NCBI GenBank assembly: GCA_045576655.1
Contig: JAZNGW010000018.1
Coordinates: forward strand, 1-64,000
Length of the DNA: 64,000 bases
Source: RGIG8745 sp045576655
Lineage (GTDB): Bacteria > Bacteroidota > Bacteroidia > Bacteroidales > Bacteroidaceae
Direction of reading: 5' to 3'
Under the pieces are notes generated by a model, which saw only the letters and a program-made list of their open reading frames with translations, had not been told where the DNA came from and ran no database searches. This document shows, one piece after another, positions 1 through 9,977 of the stretch. A program made the translations under genes and the position numbers. Position 1 is the first letter of the stretch, and each line of letters opens with the position of its first letter.

Positions 1-363
1 GCCAATAACCCTTACTTTCTGTACAACTATACAGCTGAACTATATCATGCTGGACTTTTTGACGATGCAGTAAAAACTGCTAAAGAATGCAGGGAATATT
101 GGTCGGGATATAATTTGGAATTACTCACAGGAGATATTTACCGAAAACTCAATCAATATGACAATGCCATACAGAGCTACCAGATGGCAAGCAACATGTG
201 CCCATCGCGCTTTGCCCCGCTTGAAGGTCTGTATTATACATACCTGAATAAAGGAGATACCACAAAAGCAAGGAATATATCTAAAACCATATCAACAAAA
301 AAGATGAAAGTCATTTCTGCCGATGCCTTGAGAATAAAGAAAGAAACGCAATACAGCAATTAA
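1..363 (+). CDS. TPR-repeat protein, C-terminal part (5' end outside window)
   Basis: The frame is open from base 1, so the gene begins upstream of the window; about 120 residues are visible. They show helical TPR-like repeats (AVKTAKECREYW, GDIYRKLNQYDNAIQSYQMA, LEGLYYTYLNKGDTTKA) and a basic tail. TPR domains scaffold protein contacts. In Bacteroidales a TPR tail of this kind, closing with a KKMKVISADALRIKKE-like segment, is often the end of O-antigen-ligase-like membrane proteins, but that is inference because no membrane segment lies inside the window. It is followed after 45 bases by a small lipoprotein gene in the same direction. Confidence 0.7.
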   Translation, partial: ANNPYFLYNYTAELYHAGLFDDAVKTAKECREYWSGYNLELLTGDIYRKLNQYDNAIQSYQMASNMCPSRFAPLEGLYYTYLNKGDTTKARNISKTISTKKMKVISADALRIKKETQYSN

Positions 364-408
364 TTGACAAGAAAAATTATTAATCAACAAACAAATAGAA
401 AAAACAAC

Positions 409-957
409 ATGAAAACAAAAGTAATTTCCAAATTCGGCATTATCTTTGCCGTAGCGTTAACAATGGTAACAACAGCAGTGTTCACAGCCTGCAACAGCGA
501 AGACGACTTCGGAGGCGACATCTCAGGAGAGTACTCTCTCGCAACAAGAATGATGACAAGAGCCGGAGAGAATAATAGCGGTGATAATGAAAACACAGGT
601 CATGTTATCCTATGCAAAACTGTATCAGAAACAATCAACGAAACAAGTATAGAAGGTTATCATATCAATGCTACAGCGCATTATGTCATATCTGTTTACG
701 AAGATTATAAAATAAAACCATCTCAAACATCAGAGGAAGATAGTGTAATATACTTCTATTATCCTGGCATAGATTATTTAGAAGGTCATTCACCTTTTAT
801 GAATGTTGAAATAACAACATTTAGCATCGACCAAACTTTAATGTCCGCAAATGTAACTGTAAAAAACTCTATATACTATTGGCCAAATCCAACAACTCCA
901 TTTGAAGAAACTTATTCATATTCTACAGAATATAATATCACGGTTTACGATGAATAA
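409..957 (+). CDS. Small secreted lipoprotein of unknown function
   Basis: This gene encodes 182 residues. I chose the ATG at 409, after an A-rich leader, over an in-frame TTG at 364, because it directly precedes the signal sequence MKTKVISKFGIIFAVALTM. A lipobox-like VFTAC places the lipidated cysteine near residue 30, followed by an acidic stretch (NSEDDFGGD). The mature part is Thr/Ser/Tyr-rich with likely beta strands (HYVISVYEDYKI, SVIYFYYPGID) and ends in NITVYDE. I do not recognise a family. The stop overlaps the start of the next gene by 8 bp, so the two are translationally coupled, and the product is probably exported alongside the MG2 protein. Confidence 0.75.
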   Translation: MKTKVISKFGIIFAVALTMVTTAVFTACNSEDDFGGDISGEYSLATRMMTRAGENNSGDNENTGHVILCKTVSETINETSIEGYHINATAHYVISVYEDYKIKPSQTSEEDSVIYFYYPGIDYLEGHSPFMNVEITTFSIDQTLMSANVTVKNSIYYWPNPTTPFEETYSYSTEYNITVYDE

Positions 958-3655
958 CATATGCATTATAAAATCTTTGTTATTAATATTTCTGTTAAGT
1001 AATTCCATTTTCAATTACGCATTATATCCTATCGACAGCATCATGACGTATATGCGCCATGCTATGCTATTTAACAAGTACTATCCACAGGAGAAGGTGT
1101 ATCTGCATTTCGACAATACGGGCTATTTCAAGGGGGAGACTATCTGGTTTAAGGCCTATGTGACGAGAACTGACACTAGAAACAGAACCGACCTGAGCAA
1201 GGTGCTATATGTAGAACTGCTCAATCCGAGCGGTGACGTAATAGAGACACGCAAGCTGAAGATTGAGAACGGAGAGGCATATGGAGACATAAAGCTGGAC
1301 AACATACTTGTTACTGGATTTTACGAAGTCAGGGCGTATACAAGGTATATGACTAACTGGGGCACTGACGCCTGTTTCTCAAGGGTTTTCCCTGTATTCA
1401 AGGAACCTCAAACACCTGGCGACTACAGCGACCCGAAGATTGACATGCTTTCGCACAAAAAGCGTCTCCCTGACGGACGACTTGACGAGAACGGAGAGGA
1501 AAAGGAGGAAGAGAATCCTTTCAAGAAGTTGAGCAAAGCACCAAAAGTAAACCTTTACCCCGAAAGTGGGAATCTCGTGAAAGGGCTGAAAAGCAAAATG
1601 GCATACAGCATTGTGTATGACGACAGCATCGACAGGGGAATTGTGGAAATAACACCTGACGAAGAATCAGACAGATTTGAATACACGGACCGCAAGGGCA
1701 AAAAGAGGGATGCGAAGCTGCCTGAGATTCTGGAGTCGGGGGTATCCATGACCATGAATCTCATTGAAAACGATTCGGTTAGGATACACGTGGAGTCCAC
1801 GCCTGACCTCAGGGAGGAGACTATGGGGTGCGTAATCATGCACGAAGGCGATATCGTCACCGCTGACACATTCCATATTAACGACTCTTGGGACATTGCA
1901 TATCCAAGAGAAGACTTGCCGAAAGGCGTAAATCAGATAACTATATTTGGCTGCAATGGAAAGCGCCATGCGGAACGGCTTTTCTTCATCTGCCCTGAAA
2001 TAGCAGGAAAAAGCAACAACATATCGGTCAGCGTAAAGAACACGGAGTTTGCGCCTTGCGGGAAAATGGAAGTGGAACTGCTCGCCGAACCGGAATCTTC
2101 AATGTCATTTTCTGCCGTTGACGCAGAGACCATGACTGGTGGCAAGGATGGCAACGCACTGACATGGATGCTGCTATCATCTGAACTGAAAGGCTACATA
2201 GCCAACCCTGAATACTATTTCGAGGCTGACGACGAGGAGCACCGCCGTGCGGCTGACCTGCTGACCATGATACAGGGGTGGCGCAGATACGACTGGGAGC
2301 TTATGGCCGGACTTACTGTATGGGACAAGTTCCAGCCGATAGAAAGCGGGCTCATGATACACGGAGTGGTAAAGGACAAGAAAAACAACAATGTCATAAA
2401 CGGCGCGTCACTCAGAAACGTGATGTACAACAGCAAGGGAGAGAACCTTGAAGGAGAAGTCACAACGGACTCCCTTGGCAGATACTGCTTTACTTTGCCT
2501 GACATTTACGGTGAATGGAATTTATTTATCCAAACAAAAAACGACCGCAAAAAACAGGGTTACAACGCAGGTATAGACAGGTACTTCTCGCCTAAGGGAC
2601 GCAATCTCTCTTTAAGCGAGACAAAAGTTCTGCCAATTGACACGTCTGCTATTTACAGCCTATATGGAGAAAACCAGGAAGTTATAGCACATATCGACAA
2701 ACACAATGTAGTAACAGACCAGGTTGTGGTGAAAGCTAAAAGAGTGTGGGACAGGGTGATGTGGAGTAACGAATCTAACGCACGCCACTACTCCGCATTA
2801 TATTACGACTGCGAACAGGACTTAGAAAAAATCATCGACTCAAACGAGGAAATTCCGTATTTTGCCGATTGGCTGAAAAGCAAGAACAATCTTTTTGAAG
2901 GGGAGACGTCGCCAACGGACGTATTAATAATGCACAAAGCCCAACCTAAACATGGTAATGCAATTAAAGGCGACGCAAAATCGGGCAAATTGGAAATAGA
3001 TTTTAATGTCAGGAAAATGGACGAGATTGATACCGTCAAAGCCATATACGACTGGTTTGATGTAGAAGAACCCGAATACAGCGAATACATGATAGCACCT
3101 CCGCCACCATGGAAGAAATTCTATCGTGACGGACTCACCTACAAAAACAGGCCTATAGTCTGGATTATAGACAATCAGTATTGCACAATAACAGGTTTTC
3201 ATATGCGCGGCCAGAAAATGGGAATCAGATTCATCTACTCAGACAACGACAATAATATGGCAGACCTGCCTGACTTGCTTGATGAGGTGAAAAAAGTGTA
3301 TATTTCTGAAAATCCCAAATCTATGCAAAGCCACATCAGATGTTCTGAAATAGAGGATATGGAACCTGTCATAATATACTGTTTCACGAACCGAAGTCTA
3401 AACAGCAAGATCAAAGGTCTGCGACGCACCCACTTCCAAGGGTATAACGTGCCAGAGACTTTCAAAATGGAAGACTACAGCATAATGCCTCCTATGGAAG
3501 ATTTCCGCCGTACTCTCTACTGGAACCCGAACGTGAAGACCGACAAGGACGGCAAAGCAACTATCGAATTCTATAACAACTCATCCTGCACGCAAATGTT
3601 CATTTCTGCCGAGGGCATAACCAAGGACGGAAAGTTTATCATTAGCGGGGACTAA
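950..3655 (+). CDS. MG2/carboxypeptidase-regulatory-domain exported protein
   Basis: This gene encodes 901 residues, starting at the ATG at 950, which overlaps the upstream stop. A signal peptide (IIKSLLLIFLLSNSIFNYA) is followed by an MG2 macroglobulin-like domain at about 35-150 (VYLHFDNTGYFKGETIWFKA). A carboxypeptidase-regulatory-like beta sandwich lies at about 475-545 (GVVKDKKNNNVINGA). The last 60 residues (NPNVKTDKDGKATIEFYN) resemble another macroglobulin-like strand set. Family knowledge: such proteins resemble bacterial alpha-2-macroglobulin modules or the extracellular part of TonB-linked systems, but no beta-barrel and no thioester CxEQ motif is visible. It is probably periplasmic or surface-located; its substrate is unknown. 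It ends the first operon. Confidence 0.72.
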   Translation: MNNICIIKSLLLIFLLSNSIFNYALYPIDSIMTYMRHAMLFNKYYPQEKVYLHFDNTGYFKGETIWFKAYVTRTDTRNRTDLSKVLYVELLNPSGDVIETRKLKIENGEAYGDIKLDNILVTGFYEVRAYTRYMTNWGTDACFSRVFPVFKEPQTPGDYSDPKIDMLSHKKRLPDGRLDENGEEKEEENPFKKLSKAPKVNLYPESGNLVKGLKSKMAYSIVYDDSIDRGIVEITPDEESDRFEYTDRKGKKRDAKLPEILESGVSMTMNLIENDSVRIHVESTPDLREETMGCVIMHEGDIVTADTFHINDSWDIAYPREDLPKGVNQITIFGCNGKRHAERLFFICPEIAGKSNNISVSVKNTEFAPCGKMEVELLAEPESSMSFSAVDAETMTGGKDGNALTWMLLSSELKGYIANPEYYFEADDEEHRRAADLLTMIQGWRRYDWELMAGLTVWDKFQPIESGLMIHGVVKDKKNNNVINGASLRNVMYNSKGENLEGEVTTDSLGRYCFTLPDIYGEWNLFIQTKNDRKKQGYNAGIDRYFSPKGRNLSLSETKVLPIDTSAIYSLYGENQEVIAHIDKHNVVTDQVVVKAKRVWDRVMWSNESNARHYSALYYDCEQDLEKIIDSNEEIPYFADWLKSKNNLFEGETSPTDVLIMHKAQPKHGNAIKGDAKSGKLEIDFNVRKMDEIDTVKAIYDWFDVEEPEYSEYMIAPPPPWKKFYRDGLTYKNRPIVWIIDNQYCTITGFHMRGQKMGIRFIYSDNDNNMADLPDLLDEVKKVYISENPKSMQSHIRCSEIEDMEPVIIYCFTNRSLNSKIKGLRRTHFQGYNVPETFKMEDYSIMPPMEDFRRTLYWNPNVKTDKDGKATIEFYNNSSCTQMFISAEGITKDGKFIISGD

Positions 3656-4016
3656 AGACATCGGGATATCAAGCAATTAGAGTGTAAAAGGAGAAACAAC
3701 AAACGCAATAATTCGATTGAATTTGCAGGAGTTAAATAACTGAAGTTATAATCGAGAGTTAAATTTAGGACGACAGCAAAAGATGTGTAAGGACTAGGCG
3801 TGCCCTGTACGTATATGGCACGGACGGAATTTTCCTGCACACATCCCTAAAAAACGCCACAAAAATGATGCTACTTGCGGAATCTGACGCTATCTTTACA
3901 ACAACATTGGCAATGAGATTGCTAACGGCCTTGTTTTTTGGTTGACGCACACTGAATTTTAAACATTTTTTCGTAAGTTTGCAGTAAACAACGGCAGGCA
4001 GGCAATTTCACGGAAA
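3656..4016. other. Intergenic region with a single promoter-like box
   Basis: There are 361 bases between the MG2 gene and the DUF6057 gene. I see no convincing gene, hairpin or tandem array. A TGCCCTGTAC/TATATGGCACGG patch near 3800-3822 is weakly dyad-like. The only clear signal is a TAnnTTTG box near the right end, annotated separately. Confidence 0.5.
3974..3981 (+). promoter_or_regulatory. Bacteroidales -7 box (TAAGTTTG)
   Basis: TAAGTTTG matches the TAnnTTTG -7 consensus of the Bacteroidota housekeeping sigma factor. It lies 35 bases before the DUF6057 start, after a T-rich run. No clear -33 TTTG is present. It probably drives the three-gene unit 4017-9848. Confidence 0.55.
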
Positions 4017-6008
4017 ATGCGTGCCCTGTTTCTATATATTATTATGGTAAAAAAGACTTTCAAGAAAAACGAGAAGGATCTCCACACTGGCAAGCAGTCC
4101 AACATGAGAGCAAACAACGGCGAAAACAACGAACGCTGGGCGCTTTCAGGAGATTTGTGGGGACGGTTGACTCCGTGGATTAGTATATGTGCATTTGTAG
4201 CCTTGGCATGGATAATGCTCGTGGTGAACAACAGCGATTATCTGTACATGGTGCAAGAGCGCTCGCTCTTCTCGGACACCGAGGTGTTCTTCAACGAGCG
4301 CATGCAGGTTGTGCAGGGTTTGCTGCAATGGGCAGGATGCTATCTCACTCAGTTCTTTTACTATCCTGCACTCGGAAGCAGCATGCTTATAGGCATCTGG
4401 CTCTTGACGTTCTATGCCTTGAAACGGGCATTCAAGGTGAGCAACAGATGGAGTTTTGTGCTGCTGATACCTATAGTCGCTCTGCTCTGTTCTGTCATTG
4501 ACCTGGGCTACTGGTTCTACTATCTGAAGTCGCCAGGCTACTGGTTTGCGCAAAGTCTTGGAGTTCTCATCACTGTGCTTGCCGTATGGGTGGGCAATGT
4601 GCTGGAGAAGAGAGGATGGCTGAAACTGGCGTGGATACTTAACTGGACTTTTTTCGGATATGCCCTCTTCGGATGGTTTGCCCTACTTGGCACCATACTC
4701 ATGACGTTGAAAGATTTTGGGAAGGACAGCCCTAATAAGTTGGGCAGGGTGATACAGCCTATCGTTTCTGTCGTATTGATAATAGCAGTTCCATTATTAT
4801 ACTACTATAAATACACAACTATCCGCATTGAGGACTTATGGATAGCAGGATTGCCGCTATTCATATCCGAAAAGATATATTCATTCTTACCTCTTCTGCC
4901 ATTCTTTGTCGTTGCGCTATCGCTGATAATTCTTGCCATCGCTGCAAACTTCAAGGATATATGGAAGGATAATAATAGCACAAAAGGCAGGAAAGTCACT
5001 TCGATTGCCGGTCTGGCTGTGATTGCGCTATGCGTATGGGTCACTAACATGGCGAACTTCGATGACTACAATTATCATGCCGAGATAAGGATGTATCGAG
5101 CCATTGACGAACTGCGCTGGAACGACGCCCTTGATGAAATGGCTGCCATACCCGACGGACCTACGCGTCAGATGGTGATGTTCAAGAATATAGCACTGAT
5201 GAACACGGGGGAGACTGGAGATAAAATGTTCAAATATGCCAACACGGGCAAACCGCCTCATGTATACGACTCACTGGCTGTCCACATGGTGCAGACTGCC
5301 GGATCGATGATTTACTACCAGTATGGCAAGGCAAACTTCGCCTACCGCTGGTGCGTGGAGAACGGTGTAGAGTTTGGCTACAACATCGACCATCTGAAAC
5401 TTATGACCAAGTGCGCCTTAGTCAGCGACGAACCGGTATTGGCTATGAAGTACATCAACATCCTGAAGACCACAACTTTCCATAAGGAATGGGCTGAGAG
5501 ATTTGAGAAAATGATAATCGACAAAGCCGACATATCCACGACACCGGAGTTTGGCATAATCAGTCACCTGCGCCACTTCAAAAACATCACCGACGGCGAC
5601 CAAGGACTGTGCGAAATGTACATCCTGAACTACTTTGCCAACACGATGAACAAGGACGACAATGTGCTGCAGGAGGTTACGCTGGCCTACTCGCTCATCC
5701 AGAAGGACATCCAGTTGTTCTGGCCGCGATTCTTCCTCTACGCCACACTGAACGAACAAAAGCAGATGCCTATCCACTACCAGGAGGCGGCCTATCTGTA
5801 CGGGCATCTTGAGAAGCAGGTCGACATAACCAAGATGCCGTTCGACAAGGAACGCATCGTCAACCGCTACAACCGGTTCGTACAGATTTCGCAGGCCTAT
5901 CTCCGTCAGGGCATGAGCACCGCCCAGGTAGGCGAAGCGATGAAAGCCTCATTTGGAGATACTTTCTGGTGGTTCTACTACTTCTGCAATGACGTAAAGT
6001 CTTATTAA
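4017..6008 (+). CDS. DUF6057 family multi-pass membrane protein
   Basis: This gene encodes 663 residues from the ATG at 4017; the ATG at 4044 (MVKKTFKKNEKD) is an equally plausible start. About ten hydrophobic segments fill roughly residues 55-345 (ISICAFVALAWIMLVV, WSFVLLIPIVALLCSVIDLG, SIAGLAVIALCVWV). A soluble C-terminal half of about 310 residues follows, with TPR-like helices (ELRWNDALDEMAAIPDG, EPVLAMKYINILK). The layout matches DUF6057, an inner-membrane family of Bacteroidales with no assigned activity. It lies 53 bp upstream of the PD40 lipoprotein and shares its strand and the terminator after the S9 peptidase, so the three are likely one transcription unit. Confidence 0.75.
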   Translation: MRALFLYIIMVKKTFKKNEKDLHTGKQSNMRANNGENNERWALSGDLWGRLTPWISICAFVALAWIMLVVNNSDYLYMVQERSLFSDTEVFFNERMQVVQGLLQWAGCYLTQFFYYPALGSSMLIGIWLLTFYALKRAFKVSNRWSFVLLIPIVALLCSVIDLGYWFYYLKSPGYWFAQSLGVLITVLAVWVGNVLEKRGWLKLAWILNWTFFGYALFGWFALLGTILMTLKDFGKDSPNKLGRVIQPIVSVVLIIAVPLLYYYKYTTIRIEDLWIAGLPLFISEKIYSFLPLLPFFVVALSLIILAIAANFKDIWKDNNSTKGRKVTSIAGLAVIALCVWVTNMANFDDYNYHAEIRMYRAIDELRWNDALDEMAAIPDGPTRQMVMFKNIALMNTGETGDKMFKYANTGKPPHVYDSLAVHMVQTAGSMIYYQYGKANFAYRWCVENGVEFGYNIDHLKLMTKCALVSDEPVLAMKYINILKTTTFHKEWAERFEKMIIDKADISTTPEFGIISHLRHFKNITDGDQGLCEMYILNYFANTMNKDDNVLQEVTLAYSLIQKDIQLFWPRFFLYATLNEQKQMPIHYQEAAYLYGHLEKQVDITKMPFDKERIVNRYNRFVQISQAYLRQGMSTAQVGEAMKASFGDTFWWFYYFCNDVKSY

Positions 6009-6061
6009 ACAGGACGCCTGACAGTTTACAATCTGACAAATCAACCTAAAAAGTAACTGAA

Positions 6062-7678
6062 ATGAACATAAGGACTATTCTCTTAATATCTGTGATGCTG
6101 GCTGTGCTTAATGCATGTACTTCACATCCGTCCGTACCAGAAAGCCACACCAATGCGGGCAGGCCTCCTGTAATATACCCCGACTACAAGAATGTAACCG
6201 TGCCTTGCAACATTGCTCCGCTAAACTTTTCTGTCATGGAAAAGACCGACAACAGCGTGGCACGCTTCACCGCCGACAATATCTCGTACACCTACGGCAA
6301 TGGACATAAGATTCAGATTGACATCGACGAATGGAAAGAAATGCTTGCCGCAGCAAAAGGCGAGAGTATCAAGGTTGAGGTATTCGCAGAAAAAGACGGT
6401 GAATGGGCAACATACACGCCTTTCTACATTAACGTTGCAGAAGACGAAATTGACCCATACATGTCCTACCGCCTCATCCAGCCATCCTACGTTGCATACG
6501 AAGGATTGTCCATCAGCCAGCGCAACCTGACAAATTTTGAAGAGAAGGACATATACAACAACATGATTGTCTCTGACGAAATCACGGCTCAGTGCATCAA
6601 TTGCCACTCCTACCAGAACCACGGCACAGACAACATGCAGTTCCACATGCGCCAGGGATTCGGAGGAACCATGATAGTTTGTAATGGCGAAGCCAGGAAG
6701 GTAGACCTTAAGACCGACTCGACCATCAGCGCCGGTGTATATCCTTCATGGCACCCGACCCTCAACCTCATCGCCTACTCCACCAACCTCACTGGACAAG
6801 GATTCCATACCAAGAGCAAAGCAAAGATTGATGTGCAGGACACAAGGAGCGACCTCATCCTTTATGACATCGACAAGAACGAGGTCAGCAACATATCCGC
6901 CATCAAGAACGAGTTGGAAGTTTTCCCATGGTGGGCACCTGACGGAAAGAGCATTTACTTCTGTTCTGCCCATTTCGAATACAAGGACACCACTTCCGAG
7001 GAAACTCAGATGATCGAACGGTTTGAAGAAGTGAAACACAACATCTACCGCAAATCATTCGACAAGGCAACCATGACCTTCGGTGATACAGAACTCATTT
7101 ACGACGCCGCCAAAGACAGCATGAGCGCCACATTCCCACGCATAAGTCCTGACGGACGTTACTTGCTCTTTGCTCTCGGAAAACACGGCTGCTTCCACGT
7201 ATGGCATCCTGAAGCCGACCTCTATCTCACCGACCTCCAGACCATGCAGACCCGCAAACTGGAAAACATCAACAGTGTCCAGTCTGAGAGTTACCACTCA
7301 TGGTCAAGCAACGGCAGATGGATCGTTGTGGGAAGCCGCCGCGACGACGGCAACTACACCCGTCCTTACATCGCCTACTTCGACAAGAAAGGCAGAGCGC
7401 ACAAACCATTCATCGTTCCACAGGAAGACCCCGACTTCTACCGCTACTTCATGCGCAGTTTCAATATTCCGGAGTTCATGAAAGAGCCAGTGCAGATTGC
7501 CCCACAAGAATTTGCCAGCGTAGCCAAGACTGATGCGCTCAAGGCTAACTTCAAGTCTACAAAGCAGAGCCACGGAGTGCTACAGCAGTCTGTGTCGAAG
7601 TATGACTCACTCAAAGTGGACGGAATGACCGGTGCATCGCCTAAGAAACCGGCAGACAAAGATCACATAGTCAACTAA
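6062..7678 (+). CDS. PD40/TolB-like propeller lipoprotein with a CXXCH heme c motif
   Basis: This gene encodes 538 residues. A lipoprotein signal (LLISVMLAVLNAC) puts the lipidated cysteine at about residue 19. The C-terminal two thirds carry WD40-like/PD40 propeller blades: YPSWHPTLNLIAYS, FPWWAPDGKSIYF, FPRISPDGRYLLFA and SYHSWSSNGRWIVVGS. Between the N-terminal domain and the propeller is CINCH (residues 178-182), a canonical covalent heme c site, followed by Met193 and Met197 as possible axial ligands. Family knowledge: PD40 domains usually bind peptides or proteins. Combining one with a heme c site suggests a redox-active or heme-sensing surface lipoprotein, which is inference. It sits between DUF6057 and the S9 peptidase, 16 bp before the latter. 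Confidence 0.75.
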   Translation: MNIRTILLISVMLAVLNACTSHPSVPESHTNAGRPPVIYPDYKNVTVPCNIAPLNFSVMEKTDNSVARFTADNISYTYGNGHKIQIDIDEWKEMLAAAKGESIKVEVFAEKDGEWATYTPFYINVAEDEIDPYMSYRLIQPSYVAYEGLSISQRNLTNFEEKDIYNNMIVSDEITAQCINCHSYQNHGTDNMQFHMRQGFGGTMIVCNGEARKVDLKTDSTISAGVYPSWHPTLNLIAYSTNLTGQGFHTKSKAKIDVQDTRSDLILYDIDKNEVSNISAIKNELEVFPWWAPDGKSIYFCSAHFEYKDTTSEETQMIERFEEVKHNIYRKSFDKATMTFGDTELIYDAAKDSMSATFPRISPDGRYLLFALGKHGCFHVWHPEADLYLTDLQTMQTRKLENINSVQSESYHSWSSNGRWIVVGSRRDDGNYTRPYIAYFDKKGRAHKPFIVPQEDPDFYRYFMRSFNIPEFMKEPVQIAPQEFASVAKTDALKANFKSTKQSHGVLQQSVSKYDSLKVDGMTGASPKKPADKDHIVN

Positions 7679-7694
7679 CTCTAATACAACATAT

Positions 7695-9848
7695 ATGAAA
7701 AGACAGATCGTTTTATCGGCATTGCTCCTGACATCAGCGATGACATTCGCACAGGGCACAGTCGAAGACTACAAGCGCGCTTACAGCATCCGTGGCAAAT
7801 ACAGCAACAAGGTAGCCGGCAACGTATCGGCTAACCTGTACTACGGAAATAAAAAGCGGGATACACACTTCTGGTACTCCACCTTCAACGGCGACTCTAC
7901 CGTATACTACGATGTAGATTTTGCCACTGGCGAGAAGACTCTCCTGCCAGGCAATCCTGTCCCTCCGCGCCGCCAGCGTCCTAACAACGGACCGCAGCGT
8001 CACTGGATGGAGGTGCCTGACGAGAAGGACGGGCACAGCCGTATGCGCGGAGAGGAAGGCCAAAACGCATATATATTCCACAAGGACAACAACCTGTACC
8101 TGAAGAATGTCAAGGACAGCACTGAGACACAGCTTACATTCGACGGCGTAGACACTTGCTACTACTCAGCATGGGGCTCATGGTCAAACAACAACAAATA
8201 CTACGCAACAGTCAAAATCAAACCTGCACCAAAGCGCTACGTGACATACACGCTCTCCTCACCACGCAACCAAGTGCAGCCAATCTATTCTAAGCAGGAA
8301 TATGCCAAGCCTGGCGACTCACTTAACTACCGCATACCGGTTGTAATAGACGTGGAGAACAAGAAAGTCATCGAACCGTCAACAGAACTCTTCCATTCGC
8401 AGTATCGCGTGAGCCGACCTGACTGGGACAAGAACGACAAGACACTCACATTCGAGTTTAACGAACGCGGACACAAGCACTACCGCATCCTCGAAATGGA
8501 CCTCGAAGGCAACGTTCGCACTCTCATCGAAGAGGCTAACGACAAGTATGTGGCTTACTCACGCAACCTGCGCCGCGACTTCGACGGTGGCAACAAGATT
8601 CTCTGGAAGAGCGACCGCGACGGACACGCCCACCTCTACATCTACGACCGTAAGAAGGACAAGCTCACTCAGGTGACTAAAGGTGATTTCTGGGTGCGCG
8701 ACGTTCAGCACATCGACTTCGAGGAAGGCAAGAGCAAGGGAGTCATCTACTTCTCAGCCAACGGCATGGGCTACAAGAACATGGGTACTGTGCAGTCAAG
8801 CTTCGACGGACCTATCCCACAGGAAGACCCTTACAACGTCCACTACTACCGCATTGACACCAACGGAAAGAACCTCGTATGCCTCACTCCTGAAGCGGGC
8901 AACCACAAAGTGACTTACACACACGGCTACTCTTCGCTCATCGACACATATTCATCAGTCGACAAAGCGCCGGTTACAGTACTCCGCAGCGCTAAGGACG
9001 GCAAGATAATCTCTACCCTTGAGACTGCCGACATCTCACGCCTTGAAGCTACAGGATGGAAAGCACCTGAAGTGTTCGTTGCCCCTGGCCGCGACGGCAA
9101 GACCGACATGTGGGGTATCATACAGCGCCCGTCAAACTTCGACCCTAACAAGAAATATCCTGTCATCGAGTATATCTATTCAGGTCCTGGCGACCAGTAC
9201 GTGCCAAAGACATTCACTCCTTGGCTCTACAACCTTGCAGACCTTGCCGAACTCGGATTCATCGTTATCCAGCTCGACGCAATGACAACATCATTCCGTT
9301 CACTCGACTTCGAACAGGTGTGCTACAAGAACCTCAAGGACTCAGGTTTCCCTGACCGCATTGCATGGATAAAGGCGGCAGCGGAGAAATATCCTTACAT
9401 GGACATCGAGAACATGGGTATCTACGGATGTTCTGCCGGCGGACAGGAAGCGCTCGGCGCACTCCTCTTCCACGGCGACTTCTACAAAGCAGCATACTCT
9501 GCTTGCGGATGTCACGACAACCGTATGGACAAGATTTGGTGGAACGAGCAGTGGATGGGCTATCCAGTTGACGATTCCTACAAGGCTTCTTCAAACGTTG
9601 AGAACGCCAAGAACCTCAAAGGCAAACTCATGCTCGTAGTTGGCGAAATGGACGACAACGTAGACCCTTCTTCTTCTTACCAGGTCGTTAACGCCCTCCA
9701 GCGCGCAGGCAAAGACTTCGAGTTTATCCTCCTCCCTGGCGCACGCCACACAATGGGCGAGAGCTTCGGCGAGCACAAGCGCTACGACTTCTTCGTCAAG
9801 AACCTCCTCAAGAAGGACCCACCAGCATGGGATGAATTGAAGAAGTAA
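7695..9848 (+). CDS. S9 family (DPP4-like) serine peptidase
   Basis: This gene encodes 717 residues with signal peptide KRQIVLSALLLTSAMTFAQ. The N-terminal 450 residues form a DPP4-type propeller and the C-terminal 250 an alpha/beta hydrolase. The nucleophile elbow GCSAGG gives Ser580; Asp653 in GEMDDNVD and His685 in GARHTMGE complete the triad. The Asp-His spacing of 32 equals that of DPP4. SGPGDQYVPKTF supplies the substrate-cap loop. The family releases N-terminal dipeptides, often after proline, in the periplasm, feeding peptide use in asaccharolytic relatives. It is the last gene of the unit and is followed within 30 bp by a strong hairpin terminator. Confidence 0.9.
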   Translation: MKRQIVLSALLLTSAMTFAQGTVEDYKRAYSIRGKYSNKVAGNVSANLYYGNKKRDTHFWYSTFNGDSTVYYDVDFATGEKTLLPGNPVPPRRQRPNNGPQRHWMEVPDEKDGHSRMRGEEGQNAYIFHKDNNLYLKNVKDSTETQLTFDGVDTCYYSAWGSWSNNNKYYATVKIKPAPKRYVTYTLSSPRNQVQPIYSKQEYAKPGDSLNYRIPVVIDVENKKVIEPSTELFHSQYRVSRPDWDKNDKTLTFEFNERGHKHYRILEMDLEGNVRTLIEEANDKYVAYSRNLRRDFDGGNKILWKSDRDGHAHLYIYDRKKDKLTQVTKGDFWVRDVQHIDFEEGKSKGVIYFSANGMGYKNMGTVQSSFDGPIPQEDPYNVHYYRIDTNGKNLVCLTPEAGNHKVTYTHGYSSLIDTYSSVDKAPVTVLRSAKDGKIISTLETADISRLEATGWKAPEVFVAPGRDGKTDMWGIIQRPSNFDPNKKYPVIEYIYSGPGDQYVPKTFTPWLYNLADLAELGFIVIQLDAMTTSFRSLDFEQVCYKNLKDSGFPDRIAWIKAAAEKYPYMDIENMGIYGCSAGGQEALGALLFHGDFYKAAYSACGCHDNRMDKIWWNEQWMGYPVDDSYKASSNVENAKNLKGKLMLVVGEMDDNVDPSSSYQVVNALQRAGKDFEFILLPGARHTMGESFGEHKRYDFFVKNLLKKDPPAWDELKK

Positions 9849-9874
9849 AAGAAAACATAGAACATAAATCCCAC

Positions 9875-9910
9875 AAGGGAGCATCTTTCACAGGTGCTCC
9901 CTTCTTTTTT
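9875..9910 (+). terminator. Rho-independent terminator after the S9 peptidase
   Basis: A nine-base perfect stem AAGGGAGCA/TGCTCCCTT (9875-9883 and 9895-9903) with an 11-nt loop is followed by CTTTTTT. It ends the transcription unit 4017-9848. Confidence 0.88.
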
Positions 9911-9977
9911 GCATAAACTCCCATAAGGAATTTGTAACAGTGCGGTTCAAAAGTGTCGGAAGGCAGGTGAGAACTAT

